From positions 372,001 to 436,000 of the forward strand of contig NZ_JAHVHV010000002.1 of NCBI RefSeq assembly GCF_019802085.1: a stretch of DNA of 64,000 bases. Reading direction: 5' to 3'. This document shows positions 28,669-37,487 of this stretch, one piece after another; the stretch's first letter is position 1, and each line of letters opens with the position of its first letter. This DNA comes from Ferrimonas balearica. Lineage in GTDB: Bacteria; Pseudomonadota; Gammaproteobacteria; Enterobacterales; Shewanellaceae. A model generated the notes under the pieces. That model was given only the letters and a program-made list of their open reading frames with translations, had not been told where the DNA came from and ran no database searches. Made by a program: the position numbers and the translations under genes.

Positions 28669-29849
28669 CAGTTGGCTCCGCTTACGGCCAGCTGGGCGGC
28701 GCCGGGGGCATCACCGGGGACCTCCTCACCTAGCACCTTGACCTTGCGGCCGGAATCCACGCTGTCCATGGCGCTCAAGCTGATCCGCTCACCGTCCTCC
28801 AGGCCGCCCTGGATGTAGACGCTCTCCAGATCCGCCCGCACCACGTTGACCGGACGCAGCTCCACGGTGTTGTCGGCCTTGATGACGGTGACCCGCTGGT
28901 TGCGCACCGCGTGGCGGGGCAGGTTGACCAGGCCGTCGATCTGCCGCCCGGCGATGCGGGCGTTGACGAAGCTGCCGAACTTCAGCGGGTGGGGACGGTC
29001 CTGCTCCAGACCGTAGGGGTCGGCGATCTCCGCCACCAGGTAAACCATGCGGTTGTCGTCGTTCACCACCCCTTCGGAGCGCACCAGGGTGGCCTGCCAG
29101 CTCAGCTCGCGCTCCGCCAGGGTCTGGGTCAGCATCACCTCGGCACCGTCCAGGCTGGCCAGGAACTCCATGTCCTCCGGCGGCACCGGCAGGCGGATCT
29201 CCGCCACCTCGGTGCCCTGCACCTCACCCAGCTTCAAGCTGACGTTGATGTATTGGCCCAGGTCCACGTCCCGGGCCACGATGAGGCCGTCGAAGGGGGC
29301 GCGGATCTCGGTGCGCTCCAGGTTGCGCTGGGCTCGGGCCAGGGCGGCCTGGGCGCTGCGCACATTGGCTTGCTCCTTGGCCAGCTGGGGCTTACGCAGG
29401 CCCAGCTCCGGCGGGATCCCTTCGATCACCCCCTGCCACTCCCGCTCCGCCACCTTGCCGCGGGCGACCTCCTCCTGCAGCTGGGCTTCGGCCTGGGCCA
29501 GGTTGGCCTGGGCCTGCATCAGATCGGCCTGGTAGTCCGCCGGCTCGATGCGGGCCAGCAGCTCGCCCTGGCGCACCCACTCACCGCGCACGAACTTGGG
29601 GGAGAGCTCCACCAGGCGGCCGCTGATCTCCGCCACCAGCTGGGTGCGACGCTTGGCCTGCACCACGCCGTAGGAGCGCAGGTGGACCCGGTGGGCACTC
29701 TTGGCCACCTCCACCACCTCGACGATGGGCAGCACCTCCGCCTGCTCCTTCTTCTCCGGCGGCTGCTTGAGACTGGCCAGCCCCACGGCGGCACCGACAA
29801 AGAGCAGCAGAATCCAGAGGGGCATCGTGCGTCTGAGCAACAATGGCAT
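28668..29849 (-). CDS. RND periplasmic adaptor (HlyD/MFP family)
   Basis: The 393-residue protein has a membrane-anchor signal (about 8-25), a lipoyl half-motif (about 60-90), and a coiled-coil hairpin rich in Ala/Gln (about 98-165). The second lipoyl half with IRAPFDGLIVARDVDLGQYI and a beta-barrel follow. It bridges the permease and an outer membrane channel. ATG 29849 follows AAGGA, whereas a longer frame upstream lacks a site. Its stop overlaps the permease start, so the two are coupled. It is divergent from xerD across 198 bp. Confidence 0.9.
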   Translation of the reverse strand: MPLLLRRTMPLWILLLFVGAAVGLASLKQPPEKKEQAEVLPIVEVVEVAKSAHRVHLRSYGVVQAKRRTQLVAEISGRLVELSPKFVRGEWVRQGELLARIEPADYQADLMQAQANLAQAEAQLQEEVARGKVAEREWQGVIEGIPPELGLRKPQLAKEQANVRSAQAALARAQRNLERTEIRAPFDGLIVARDVDLGQYINVSLKLGEVQGTEVAEIRLPVPPEDMEFLASLDGAEVMLTQTLAERELSWQATLVRSEGVVNDDNRMVYLVAEIADPYGLEQDRPHPLKFGSFVNARIAGRQIDGLVNLPRHAVRNQRVTVIKADNTVELRPVNVVRADLESVYIQGGLEDGERISLSAMDSVDSGRKVKVLGEEVPGDAPGAAQLAVSGAN

Positions 29850-30047
29850 AGCAAAAATCCTTCTTTGACTTGGGCTCCGACCCCACGGCCTGATACTGGC
29901 CATCGAGGGGGACCGATGGCAGCCTACGTTATCAGGCTGTGGCCGGATGTTAATGGGGCAATTGTAAAGGGTTATAACGCAAATTTACATTGACCGAACC
30001 AAAGCGCCTGACTAGGGTGGCGGCATAGGGGTAATACGCTGATATTG

Positions 30048-30935
30048 ATGGAAAACGACCAAATCATCGAGCGCTTTTGCGACGATCTCTGGGCGATGCG
30101 GGGTCTCTCCGACAACACCCTAGCGGCCTATCGTTCTGATCTCTCTCGTTTTGCCGAGTTTCTGGCCCCCCGGGGGGAGCGCCTGGCCGAGGCCGGTGGT
30201 GAGGCGGTGCGCGCCTATCTGGCCGCCCGACGCCAGGCCGGCTGCGCCAAGAGCAGCACCGCCCGCTGCTTGACCGCGCTGCGCCGCTTCTACGCCGATC
30301 TGGTGCGCCGGGGGGAGCGGGAGGACGATCCTATGGCGCTGATCGCCCAGCCCAAGCTGGATCGCAAGCTGCCGGACACCCTGTCCGAGGCGGAGGTGGA
30401 GGCGCTGCTTTCGGCACCGGATCCCGAGGACCCCATCCAGCTTCGCGACAAGGCGATGCTGGAGCTGCTGTACGCCACCGGGCTTCGGGTCAGCGAGCTG
30501 ACCGGCCTGCAGATGGAGCAGGTCAGCCTGCGCCAGGGGGTGGTGCGGGTGGTGGGTAAGGGCGGCAAGGAGCGCCTGGTGCCCATGGGGGAGCAGGCCC
30601 AGGATCAGCTGGAGCACTACCTGCGCCAGGGCCGACCGGCGCTGCTGGGGCTGAACCGCTCCGACGTGCTCTTTCCCTCCAGTCGGGGCGTGCAGATGGC
30701 CCGTCAGACCTTCTGGCACCGGGTGAAATTCTACGCGCAGGTGAGTGGGCTCACAAAACCACTCTCTCCCCACACCTTGAGGCACGCCTTTGCCACCCAC
30801 CTGTTGAACCATGGGGCGGATCTGCGGGTCGTACAATTGCTTTTAGGACACAGTGATTTGTCGACGACCCAGATCTACACTCATGTGGCACAGGCGCGAT
30901 TGACCGAGTTGCATCGACAACACCACCCGCGGTGA
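30048..30935 (+). CDS. xerD: Site-specific tyrosine recombinase XerD
   Basis: The 295-residue protein has the N-terminal SAM-like core-binding domain (about 5-90) and a catalytic domain with Arg in ATGLRVSEL and Lys in KGGKERLVP. HTLRHAFATHLLNHG supplies the HxxR pair, and LGHSDLSTTQIYTHV supplies the His and the Tyr nucleophile. With XerC it resolves chromosome dimers at dif. It heads the xerD-dsbC-recJ series well known from gammaproteobacteria. ATG 30048 directly follows a TTG in frame and is preferred. Confidence 0.95.
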   Translation: MENDQIIERFCDDLWAMRGLSDNTLAAYRSDLSRFAEFLAPRGERLAEAGGEAVRAYLAARRQAGCAKSSTARCLTALRRFYADLVRRGEREDDPMALIAQPKLDRKLPDTLSEAEVEALLSAPDPEDPIQLRDKAMLELLYATGLRVSELTGLQMEQVSLRQGVVRVVGKGGKERLVPMGEQAQDQLEHYLRQGRPALLGLNRSDVLFPSSRGVQMARQTFWHRVKFYAQVSGLTKPLSPHTLRHAFATHLLNHGADLRVVQLLLGHSDLSTTQIYTHVAQARLTELHRQHHPR

Positions 30936-31014
30936 TGGCATTGGTGCCCCATCTGCGGTAACTTTTTCCGCCTTGGTCGGGTCTCACTCCATAACGACGT
31001 AAAACAGGATATCC

Positions 31015-31737
31015 ATGATGAAACACCCAATCACTTCGATGCTGGCTGCCGCCCTGTTGCTGGTCAGCGGCTCCAGTTTGGCCGCGACCCCCGAGCAGGC
31101 CATCGCCGACGCCCTCAAGCAGAAGCTGGGCCTGCCCGCCGAAGCCATCGCCGAATCGCCGGTGACCGGGCTGTACGAGGTGATCACCCCCCAGGGGATC
31201 TTTTACGTCACCGCCGACGGCAAAAAGCTGGTGCACGGCGCCATCTACGACCTCGACGACGGCATGACCAACCTGACCGAGCAGCGCATGAGCGGCGTCC
31301 GCCAGGAGCTGCTGGCCAAGGTGAGCGACACCGTGATCGAGTTTAAGGCCAAGGACGAGAAGTACGTGGTCAACGTCTTTACCGACATCACCTGCGGCTA
31401 CTGCCGCAAGCTGCACGACGACATGGAGGCCTACAACGCCATGGGGATCACCATCCGTTACCTGGCCTTCCCCCGCGGCGGTGAGCGCAGCAAGTCCTGG
31501 ACCGACATGCAGGACGTCTGGTGCGCCAAGGACCCCCGCGCGGCCATGACCGCCGCCAAGGGTGGTGGCAAGGTGGACCACGTCACCTGCGCCGACGGCA
31601 AGAAGGTGGCGGAGCACTACGCCCTGGGCATGACCTTCGGCGTCAACGGCACCCCCGCCATGGTGCTGGACAACGGTGCCATGGTGCCCGGTTACCTGCC
31701 GCCGGAGCGCTTGCTCAAGACCCTGCAAACCCAGTAA
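31015..31737 (+). CDS. dsbC: Thiol:disulfide interchange protein DsbC
   Basis: The 240-residue periplasmic protein has a signal peptide ending near SLAATP (21-26), an N-terminal dimerisation domain (about 27-85) and a thioredoxin-fold catalytic domain. The active site is CGYC at 127-130, and the cis-proline lies in NGTPAMV. A second Cys pair flanks the insertion. It isomerises wrong disulfides in the periplasm. Two ATGs in tandem (31015, 31018) are possible starts behind AGGA. It is followed by a terminator. Confidence 0.95.
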   Translation: MMKHPITSMLAAALLLVSGSSLAATPEQAIADALKQKLGLPAEAIAESPVTGLYEVITPQGIFYVTADGKKLVHGAIYDLDDGMTNLTEQRMSGVRQELLAKVSDTVIEFKAKDEKYVVNVFTDITCGYCRKLHDDMEAYNAMGITIRYLAFPRGGERSKSWTDMQDVWCAKDPRAAMTAAKGGGKVDHVTCADGKKVAEHYALGMTFGVNGTPAMVLDNGAMVPGYLPPERLLKTLQTQ

Positions 31738-31759
31738 TCTTGAATCAGACCCCGATATC

Positions 31760-31789
31760 ACGGCGCGGTGGACCCGCGCCGTTTTTTAT
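31760..31789 (+). terminator. Terminator between dsbC and recJ
   Basis: ACGGCGCGG pairs with CCGCGCCGT around a 5-base loop, with a T6 tail. It separates recJ from dsbC, so recJ needs read-through or its own promoter. Confidence 0.8.
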
Positions 31790-31806
31790 TGCCAAGACCG
31801 GACGCC

Positions 31807-33531
31807 ATGCCCCGTATCACCCGACGCCCCCAGGTCGATGACCGCCATCTTCCCGACAGCCTGCCCCCCATGCTGCGCCAGATCTACGCCCGCCGTGGCG
31901 TCGGTGCGGCCAGTGAACTGGAGACCGAGCTCAGTGCCCTGCTCAACCCCGCTTCACTGAGCGGCGCGGCGGAAGCGGCGGGGCTGCTGGCGGACGCCCT
32001 GGCCCAGTCGAAGCGGGTGCTGATCGTCGGCGATTTCGACGCCGACGGCGCCACCTCCAGCGCCCTGTGCATGCTGGCGCTGCGAGCCATGGGCGGCCAG
32101 CACCTGGATTTTTTGGTGCCCAACCGGTTCGATTACGGCTACGGCCTGAGCCCGGAGCTGGTGGCCCTGGCCCAGCGGGACGGCGCCGAGGTGCTGATCA
32201 CCGTGGACAACGGGATCTCCGCCCACGCCGGGGTGGACGCCGCCAAGGCCGCCGGCATGACGGTGATCGTCACCGATCACCACCTGCCCGGGGAGACCCT
32301 GCCGGCGGCGGACGTGATCATCAACCCCAACCGGGACGCCTGCCCCTTCCCCTCCAAGTCGATGGCCGGGGTGGGGGTGGCCTTCTACCTGATGCTGGCC
32401 CTGCGCGGAGAGCTGCGCCGCCGGGGCTGGTTCGAGGCCCGGGGGCTGGCGATACCCAATATGGCGGAGCTGCTGGACATCGTGGCTCTGGGGACGGTGG
32501 CGGACGTGGTGCCGCTGGATCCCAACAACCGGCTGCTGGTGCACCAGGGGCTCAAGCGGATCCGCGCCGGTCGCTGCCGCCCCGGGATCCAGGCCCTGCT
32601 GGAGGTCTCTGGCCGGGAGGCGAACCGCCTGGTGGCCGCGGATCTGGGCTTTACCGTGGGACCCCGGCTCAATGCCGCCGGTCGCCTGGACGACATGGCG
32701 CTGGGGATCCAGTGCCTGCTCACCGACAACATGGTGGAGGCGCGTCAGATCGCCAGCGAGCTGGATGCGCTGAATCGCGAGCGGCGGGAGATCGAGCAGG
32801 GGATGCAGGAGGAAGCGGTCAAGGCGCTGGAGGCGCTGGACCTGGGGCAGCAGGCCCTGCCCTGGGGGGTGGCGCTCTACCAGAGCGACTGGCACCAGGG
32901 GGTGATCGGGATCCTCGCCTCCCGCATCAAGGAGCGCTACCACCGACCGGTGATCGCCTTTGCCGATGCCGGCGGCGGTGAGATCAAGGGATCCGCCCGC
33001 TCCATTCCCGGGCTGCACATGCGGGATCTGTTGGAGCGCATCGACACCCAGCACCCGGGGCTGATCCTCAAGTTCGGCGGCCACGCCATGGCGGCGGGCC
33101 TCAGCCTCAAGGAGGCGGACTACGACCGCTTCGCCGAGCTCTACGACGCCGAGGTGCGCCAACAGCTGGACGAGGCGGCGCTTACCGGCGAGCTGCTCTC
33201 GGACGGCGAGCTGGGGGCGCTGGACCTGACCCTGGAGACCGCCCAGATGCTGCGCCAGGCCGGCCCCTGGGGCCAGGGCTTCCCCGAGCCGCTGTTCGAC
33301 GGACGGTTCCGCATCCTGGACCAGCGCCTGGTGGGGCAGAAGCATTTAAAGCTGGCCCTGGAGACCGAATGCGGCGGCCGTCAGCTGGACGCCATCGCCT
33401 TCAACGTCGATCTGGCCACCTGGCCCAACGCCGCCATCCAGTGGGTTACCCTGGTGTACAAGCTGGACGTCAACCACTGGCGGGGGCGGGACACGGTGCA
33501 GTTGATGGTGGAGCACCTGGAGCCCCAGTAA
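31807..33531 (+). CDS. recJ: Single-stranded-DNA-specific 5'-3' exonuclease RecJ
   Basis: The 574-residue protein carries the DHH-family motifs VGDFDADGATSSAL (about 75-88), TDHHLPGE and NPN, and the DHHA1 motif FGGHAMAAGLSL near residues 420-432. An OB-fold-like C-terminus completes it. RecJ degrades 5'-ended single strands in RecF repair and mismatch repair. ATG 31807 is chosen because an earlier in-frame start would lie within the dsbC terminator. Confidence 0.95.
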   Translation: MPRITRRPQVDDRHLPDSLPPMLRQIYARRGVGAASELETELSALLNPASLSGAAEAAGLLADALAQSKRVLIVGDFDADGATSSALCMLALRAMGGQHLDFLVPNRFDYGYGLSPELVALAQRDGAEVLITVDNGISAHAGVDAAKAAGMTVIVTDHHLPGETLPAADVIINPNRDACPFPSKSMAGVGVAFYLMLALRGELRRRGWFEARGLAIPNMAELLDIVALGTVADVVPLDPNNRLLVHQGLKRIRAGRCRPGIQALLEVSGREANRLVAADLGFTVGPRLNAAGRLDDMALGIQCLLTDNMVEARQIASELDALNRERREIEQGMQEEAVKALEALDLGQQALPWGVALYQSDWHQGVIGILASRIKERYHRPVIAFADAGGGEIKGSARSIPGLHMRDLLERIDTQHPGLILKFGGHAMAAGLSLKEADYDRFAELYDAEVRQQLDEAALTGELLSDGELGALDLTLETAQMLRQAGPWGQGFPEPLFDGRFRILDQRLVGQKHLKLALETECGGRQLDAIAFNVDLATWPNAAIQWVTLVYKLDVNHWRGRDTVQLMVEHLEPQ

Positions 33532-33637
33532 GGTTCATAACGCCACGTTATTAAAACCATCATCAAGAATCATTTCCTGTCTCTGATGGTGCCTCCTACA
33601 CTCTGAGCCACACCCAAAAACCCCCGTGGGAGGACCT

Positions 33638-34435
33638 ATGGATCTGGCGTTACAAGGCAAACGCGTATTGGTAACCGGCTCAACCGGCGGCATCGGCAAG
33701 GCGATCGCCCGGCAGTACCTGGAAGAGGGTGCCGTGGTGATCATCAACGGCCGCGACCAGGGCCGCTGTGAAGCGGTGGCGGCCGAGCTGGCCCAGGCCA
33801 CCGGTGCCGAGGGCCGTGCGCTGGCCATGGCGGCGGATCTGTCCGACGCGGCTCAAAGCGATGCCCTGCTGGCCAAACTGGAGGCCGACGGCGGCGTCGA
33901 CATCCTTATCAACAACACCGGGATCTTCGAGGTTAAGGCCTTCGAGGCGATCGACGACGCCGAGTGGATGCACTACTTCAACGTCAACGTGATGAGCGCT
34001 GTGCGCCTCTCCCGGGCACTGATGCCGTCCATGCTGGAGCGGGACTTCGGCCGCATCGTCAACGTCTCCTCCGAATGCGCCATCAAGCCCCTGGGGCAGA
34101 TGGTGCACTACTCGGTCACCAAGACCGCCCTGCTGTCCCTGTCCCGGGCGCTGTCGGAGCTGACCAAGGGCAAGAACGTCACCGTCAACTCGGTGCTGCC
34201 GGGTCCCACCTGGACCGAAGGGGTGGAGAACTACTTCGACACCCTGGCGGCCAAAGAGGGCAAGCCGGTGGAGGAACTGACCCAGAACTACTTTGCCGAT
34301 CATGAGCCCACCTCGCTGCTGCAGCGCTTTGTCGACGTGGACGAAGTGGCCAAGGCCACCGTCTACCTGACCGCCAACCGGGCGATGAACGGCCAGTCGC
34401 TGCGCGTGGAGGGGGGCATCATCCGCGCCCTCTGA
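33638..34435 (+). CDS. SDR-family oxidoreductase
   Basis: The 265-residue classical short-chain dehydrogenase has the cofactor loop TGSTGGIGK (about 13-21) and an NNTG motif in place of NNAG. The catalytic Ser is in NVSSE, and YSVTK supplies Tyr and Lys. Substrate and cofactor choice are not readable with confidence. ATG 33638 follows GGGAGG. It is monocistronic with a strong terminator downstream. Confidence 0.88.
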   Translation: MDLALQGKRVLVTGSTGGIGKAIARQYLEEGAVVIINGRDQGRCEAVAAELAQATGAEGRALAMAADLSDAAQSDALLAKLEADGGVDILINNTGIFEVKAFEAIDDAEWMHYFNVNVMSAVRLSRALMPSMLERDFGRIVNVSSECAIKPLGQMVHYSVTKTALLSLSRALSELTKGKNVTVNSVLPGPTWTEGVENYFDTLAAKEGKPVEELTQNYFADHEPTSLLQRFVDVDEVAKATVYLTANRAMNGQSLRVEGGIIRAL

Positions 34436-34467
34436 CCCCACGTCATGGCAATGTCATGATTGATATC

Positions 34468-34498
34468 AAAAATGCAGACGGTGTCTGCATTTTTTTTT
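34468..34498 (+). terminator. SDR gene terminator
   Basis: A 12 bp stem ending AAAAATGCAGAC (34468-34479) has loop GGT, and the opposite arm leads into a run of T residues. Confidence 0.9.
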
Positions 34499-34549
34499 GC
34501 CCCGTGGCTGGTTAAATTATCACCAGGACGATGACCAGGGAGGTGGACC

Positions 34550-35347
34550 ATGAGACGGGTGGTGTTCAATCAGAAGGGGGGCGTGGGCAAGTCCAGCATC
34601 AGCGTCAACCTGGCGGCCATCAGCGCCGCAGCGGGGCTTAAAACCCTGCTGGTGGACCTGGATGTGCAGGGCAACAGCAGCCACTACCTGGGCTGGCCCG
34701 GCAGCGGACCGACGGTGGCGGACCTGCTCAAGCGAACCGTGGGCTGGTTCGGCTCCCTGCCGCCGGCCGGCGAGTACCTGTACGAAACGCCCTGGCCGGA
34801 TCTCGATCTGCTGCCCGCCAGCGAGGCCTTGGCGCCCCTGGAGCGGGAGCTGGAGATGCGCTACAAGATCTTCAAGCTGCGGGATGCCCTGGACCAGCTG
34901 GGGGAGGCCTACGACCGGGTCTACATCGACACCCCGCCGAATTTCAACTTCTACTCCAAAGCGGCTTTGATTGCCGCCGATTCGGTGCTCATCCCCTTTG
35001 ATTGTGACGGCTTCTCCGCCCAAGCCATCACCCGGCTGATGGACAACCTGCTGGAGCTGAAGGGGGATCACAACCCGGAGTTGGCGCTGGAGGGGGTGGT
35101 GGTGAACCAGTTCAATCCCCAGGCCCGGCTGCCCCGGGCCCTGGTGGCGGATCTGGCGGATCAGGAACTGCCGGTGATGAGCAGTTACCTGGGCAGCTCG
35201 GTGAAGATGCGCGAGTCCCACCAGGCGCAGACGCCGCTGTGCCACTTCGCGCCGCGACACAAGCTGACGGCCCAGTTCCAGGCGCTGTGGGCGGAGCTGG
35301 AGCCGGAGGCGGCGTTAGCGGGGGGCGAGCCGCTCCAGCACCGCTAG
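34550..35347 (+). CDS. Orphan ParA/MinD-type ATPase
   Basis: The 265-residue protein has the deviant Walker A KGGVGKSS (9-16), an Asp-containing DLDVQGNSS segment, and DTPPNFNF where ParA normally has APPG. No parB-like gene is beside it. Orphan ParA proteins can position cargo such as chemosensory arrays or flagella, but that is only a family possibility. Its 3' end overlaps the converging phosphatase gene by 33 bp. Confidence 0.8.
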   Translation: MRRVVFNQKGGVGKSSISVNLAAISAAAGLKTLLVDLDVQGNSSHYLGWPGSGPTVADLLKRTVGWFGSLPPAGEYLYETPWPDLDLLPASEALAPLERELEMRYKIFKLRDALDQLGEAYDRVYIDTPPNFNFYSKAALIAADSVLIPFDCDGFSAQAITRLMDNLLELKGDHNPELALEGVVVNQFNPQARLPRALVADLADQELPVMSSYLGSSVKMRESHQAQTPLCHFAPRHKLTAQFQALWAELEPEAALAGGEPLQHR

Positions 35348-35791
35348 GGTCATCGCTTCCCAACCCTCGGCGGAGAAGGCGATGGGGCGCACCCGCCGCA
35401 CCTCGGCCATTGCCTTTTTCGGCGCCAGCCCCTGGCGCACCATCAGCAGGTAGGCCATCAGCATGCCGGTGCGGTCCTTGCCGGAACGGCAGTGGATCAG
35501 CACCCGTTCGCCCTGGGTCAGGGCCGGGTTGAGCCGGGCCAGAGCCTGGGGCAGGCGCAGCAGGCAGGCGTCCTTGTCCCGCTCCGCGGGGGGGATGGCG
35601 TCGGGCAGGGCGACGTGGTGGTGGCGGATCCCCGCCTCGGCCAGGGCCGCGGCGTCCACCTGGTCGGCGTCGTTGAGTGAGAGCACCGTGGTGATCCCCG
35701 CCTCGGCCAGCTCGCCCGGTTGCCAGGGGTCTTTATTGGGGCCACTGCGACCGGCGATGCGGCCGGGCTCCAGCCAAAAAAGATGTTCCAT
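35315..35791 (-). CDS. Dual-specificity/tyrosine protein phosphatase
   Basis: The 158-residue protein carries the Cx5R signature HCRSGKDRTG, with nucleophile Cys101 and Arg107. The general-acid Asp is likely in ALPD (Asp64). This resembles small bacterial DSP/PTP enzymes, so protein or inositol phosphate hydrolysis is possible. It converges on the ParA gene with a 33 bp overlap. Confidence 0.82.
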   Translation of the reverse strand: MEHLFWLEPGRIAGRSGPNKDPWQPGELAEAGITTVLSLNDADQVDAAALAEAGIRHHHVALPDAIPPAERDKDACLLRLPQALARLNPALTQGERVLIHCRSGKDRTGMLMAYLLMVRQGLAPKKAMAEVRRVRPIAFSAEGWEAMTLAVLERLAPR

Positions 35792-35841
35792 TTGAATCGC
35801 TTTGGTTGGAAATTGGCGGGCAGACTACCAAAGCCCGCCGG

Positions 35842-36303
35842 CTATTGCGACCCGCCGGATCCCGCTTCTCCCCCTTCGCGTTCGGCGAAGGCCTGGAACC
35901 GGGCCATGCTCTGGCGGGTCTGGCGTTTGAACATCCAGGGGGCAAACCAGGTCATCAGCCGCATCCAGCCCCGGCAGCGAAACTCATTCTCCATTCGCCA
36001 CAGGGTGTGGGCCTGCTGATCGATAAAGTGGTTGTCACAGCGGTTCCACACCCCCTCGGCCTCGAACACGGCGCGGAAGCGTTCCGGCAGCTGACGCAGC
36101 TCGATGGTCTCCACCATCTCCAGCTCCCCCTTGCCCATGCGGTAGAGGAAGCGGGTGCGGGAGCCGGGCTGGCCGGGGATCCCCTCCAGGGGCTCCATGC
36201 TCAGCAGTTCCGGCTGCCACTGGCGCAGATTGTCCGGGTTGTCGAACAGGGCCACCACCTTTGCCCTGGGCTGCGCGATGCGCACCTCGGTGGTGTATCT
36301 CAT
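35842..36303 (-). CDS. SRPBCC-family protein
   Basis: The 153-residue protein has the START/Bet v1-like pattern of the SRPBCC superfamily: an opening beta strand, FDNPDNLRQWQPEL (about 20-33), and a long C-terminal helix with MARFQAFAEREG. Members bind hydrophobic ligands in a deep pocket, but no ligand can be inferred. It lies upstream of the phosphatase on the same strand with a 50 bp gap. Confidence 0.7.
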   Translation of the reverse strand: MRYTTEVRIAQPRAKVVALFDNPDNLRQWQPELLSMEPLEGIPGQPGSRTRFLYRMGKGELEMVETIELRQLPERFRAVFEAEGVWNRCDNHFIDQQAHTLWRMENEFRCRGWMRLMTWFAPWMFKRQTRQSMARFQAFAEREGGEAGSGGSQ

Positions 36304-36329
36304 AGCCTGCCTCGGTTGTGGGCCTTTCC

Positions 36330-37487
36330 TTACCCTAGTTCCAACTCCACCAGCTTGGCAAAGTAGGCCACCCCGGTGGGGATCAGGGCGTCGTTGAAGT
36401 CGTATCTGGGGTGGTGGAGGAAATACTGGTCCTGCTCGCTGCCCCGGTCGTTGCCCATCAGCACGTAGCAGCTGGGCACCTGCTCGGCGATAAAGCTGAA
36501 ATCCTCGCTGCCGGGCACCGGATCGGCGTCCGCTTTGACGGCGCTGTCGCCCACCACGGCCCGGGCGGCGGCCTGGGCGATCTCCGTGGCGTCGGCGGCG
36601 TTGATCACCGCCGGGTAACCGATGTGATCCCCCTGGTTCAGCGTGGTCTCGGCGCTGGCGCCGAAGGCCTGGGCGGTGTGGGCTGCCAGGGTGGCCATCT
36701 GCGCGCCGATGCGGGCCCGGTCCTCGGGGTCAAAGGCGCGGAAGGTGCCCTCCAGCACCGCGTGATCCGGGATCACGTTGGTGGCTTCGCCGGCCTGCAC
36801 CTTGGTGCAGCTGACCACCGCCGGGCGGATGGGGTTCTGGCTGCGGCTGACCAGGCTTTGCAGGGCCACCAGGATGTGGGCCGCCACCAGCACCGGGTCC
36901 ACCGCCAGGTGGGGCATGGCGCCGTGGCCTCCCTTGCCCTGGACCCGGATCCGGAAGCGATCGGAACTGGCCATCATGGGGCCGGGGCGCAGGTGGATGT
37001 GGCCCTGGGGGATCCCGGGAAAGTTGTGCAGGGCGTAGACCCGCTTCATGGGGAAGCGGGTCAGCAGCCCGTCCGCCACCATGGCTGCGGCGCCGCCGTG
37101 GCCCTCCTCCGCCGGTTGGAAGATGAGCACCACCTCTCCGCGGAACTGGCGGTGCTGGCACAGGGCCTCGGCGGTGGCCAGCAGTATGGTGGTGTGGCCG
37201 TCGTGGCCGCAGCCGTGCATCTTGCCCGGCTGGCAGGAGGCGTGGGCGAAGGTGTTCTCCTCGGTCATCGGCAGGCAGTCCATGTCCGCCCGCAGGCCGA
37301 TGCGCTCCCCCTCGCCCAGGGCACCGCGGACGATCCCCACCACCCCGGTGTGACCCAAGCCGGTGTGGACCTCGTCCACGCCGCAGCGCTTGAGGTGTTC
37401 CACCACCACCGCGCTGGTGCGGTGTTCCTCGAAGCCCAGCTCCGGATGGCGGTGCAGGTCCCGTCGCAGGGCGGCGTAATCGGTCAT
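36330..37487 (-). CDS. M20-family amidohydrolase (hippurate hydrolase/IAA-amino-acid hydrolase type)
   Basis: The 385-residue metallohydrolase starts MTDYAALRRDLHRHPELGFEE, quoted only in its opening. It has the dinuclear metal motifs ADMDCLPM, MHGCGHDGHT and PAEEGHGGA, a dimerisation domain (about 180-290) and a C-terminal SEDFSF ligand. It cleaves N-acyl amino acids. It overlaps the DMT exporter gene by 4 bp at its start, and AAGGAG fixes ATG 37487. An export-plus-hydrolysis pair is a reasonable inference. Confidence 0.9.
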   Translation of the reverse strand: MTDYAALRRDLHRHPELGFEEHRTSAVVVEHLKRCGVDEVHTGLGHTGVVGIVRGALGEGERIGLRADMDCLPMTEENTFAHASCQPGKMHGCGHDGHTTILLATAEALCQHRQFRGEVVLIFQPAEEGHGGAAAMVADGLLTRFPMKRVYALHNFPGIPQGHIHLRPGPMMASSDRFRIRVQGKGGHGAMPHLAVDPVLVAAHILVALQSLVSRSQNPIRPAVVSCTKVQAGEATNVIPDHAVLEGTFRAFDPEDRARIGAQMATLAAHTAQAFGASAETTLNQGDHIGYPAVINAADATEIAQAAARAVVGDSAVKADADPVPGSEDFSFIAEQVPSCYVLMGNDRGSEQDQYFLHHPRYDFNDALIPTGVAYFAKLVELELG

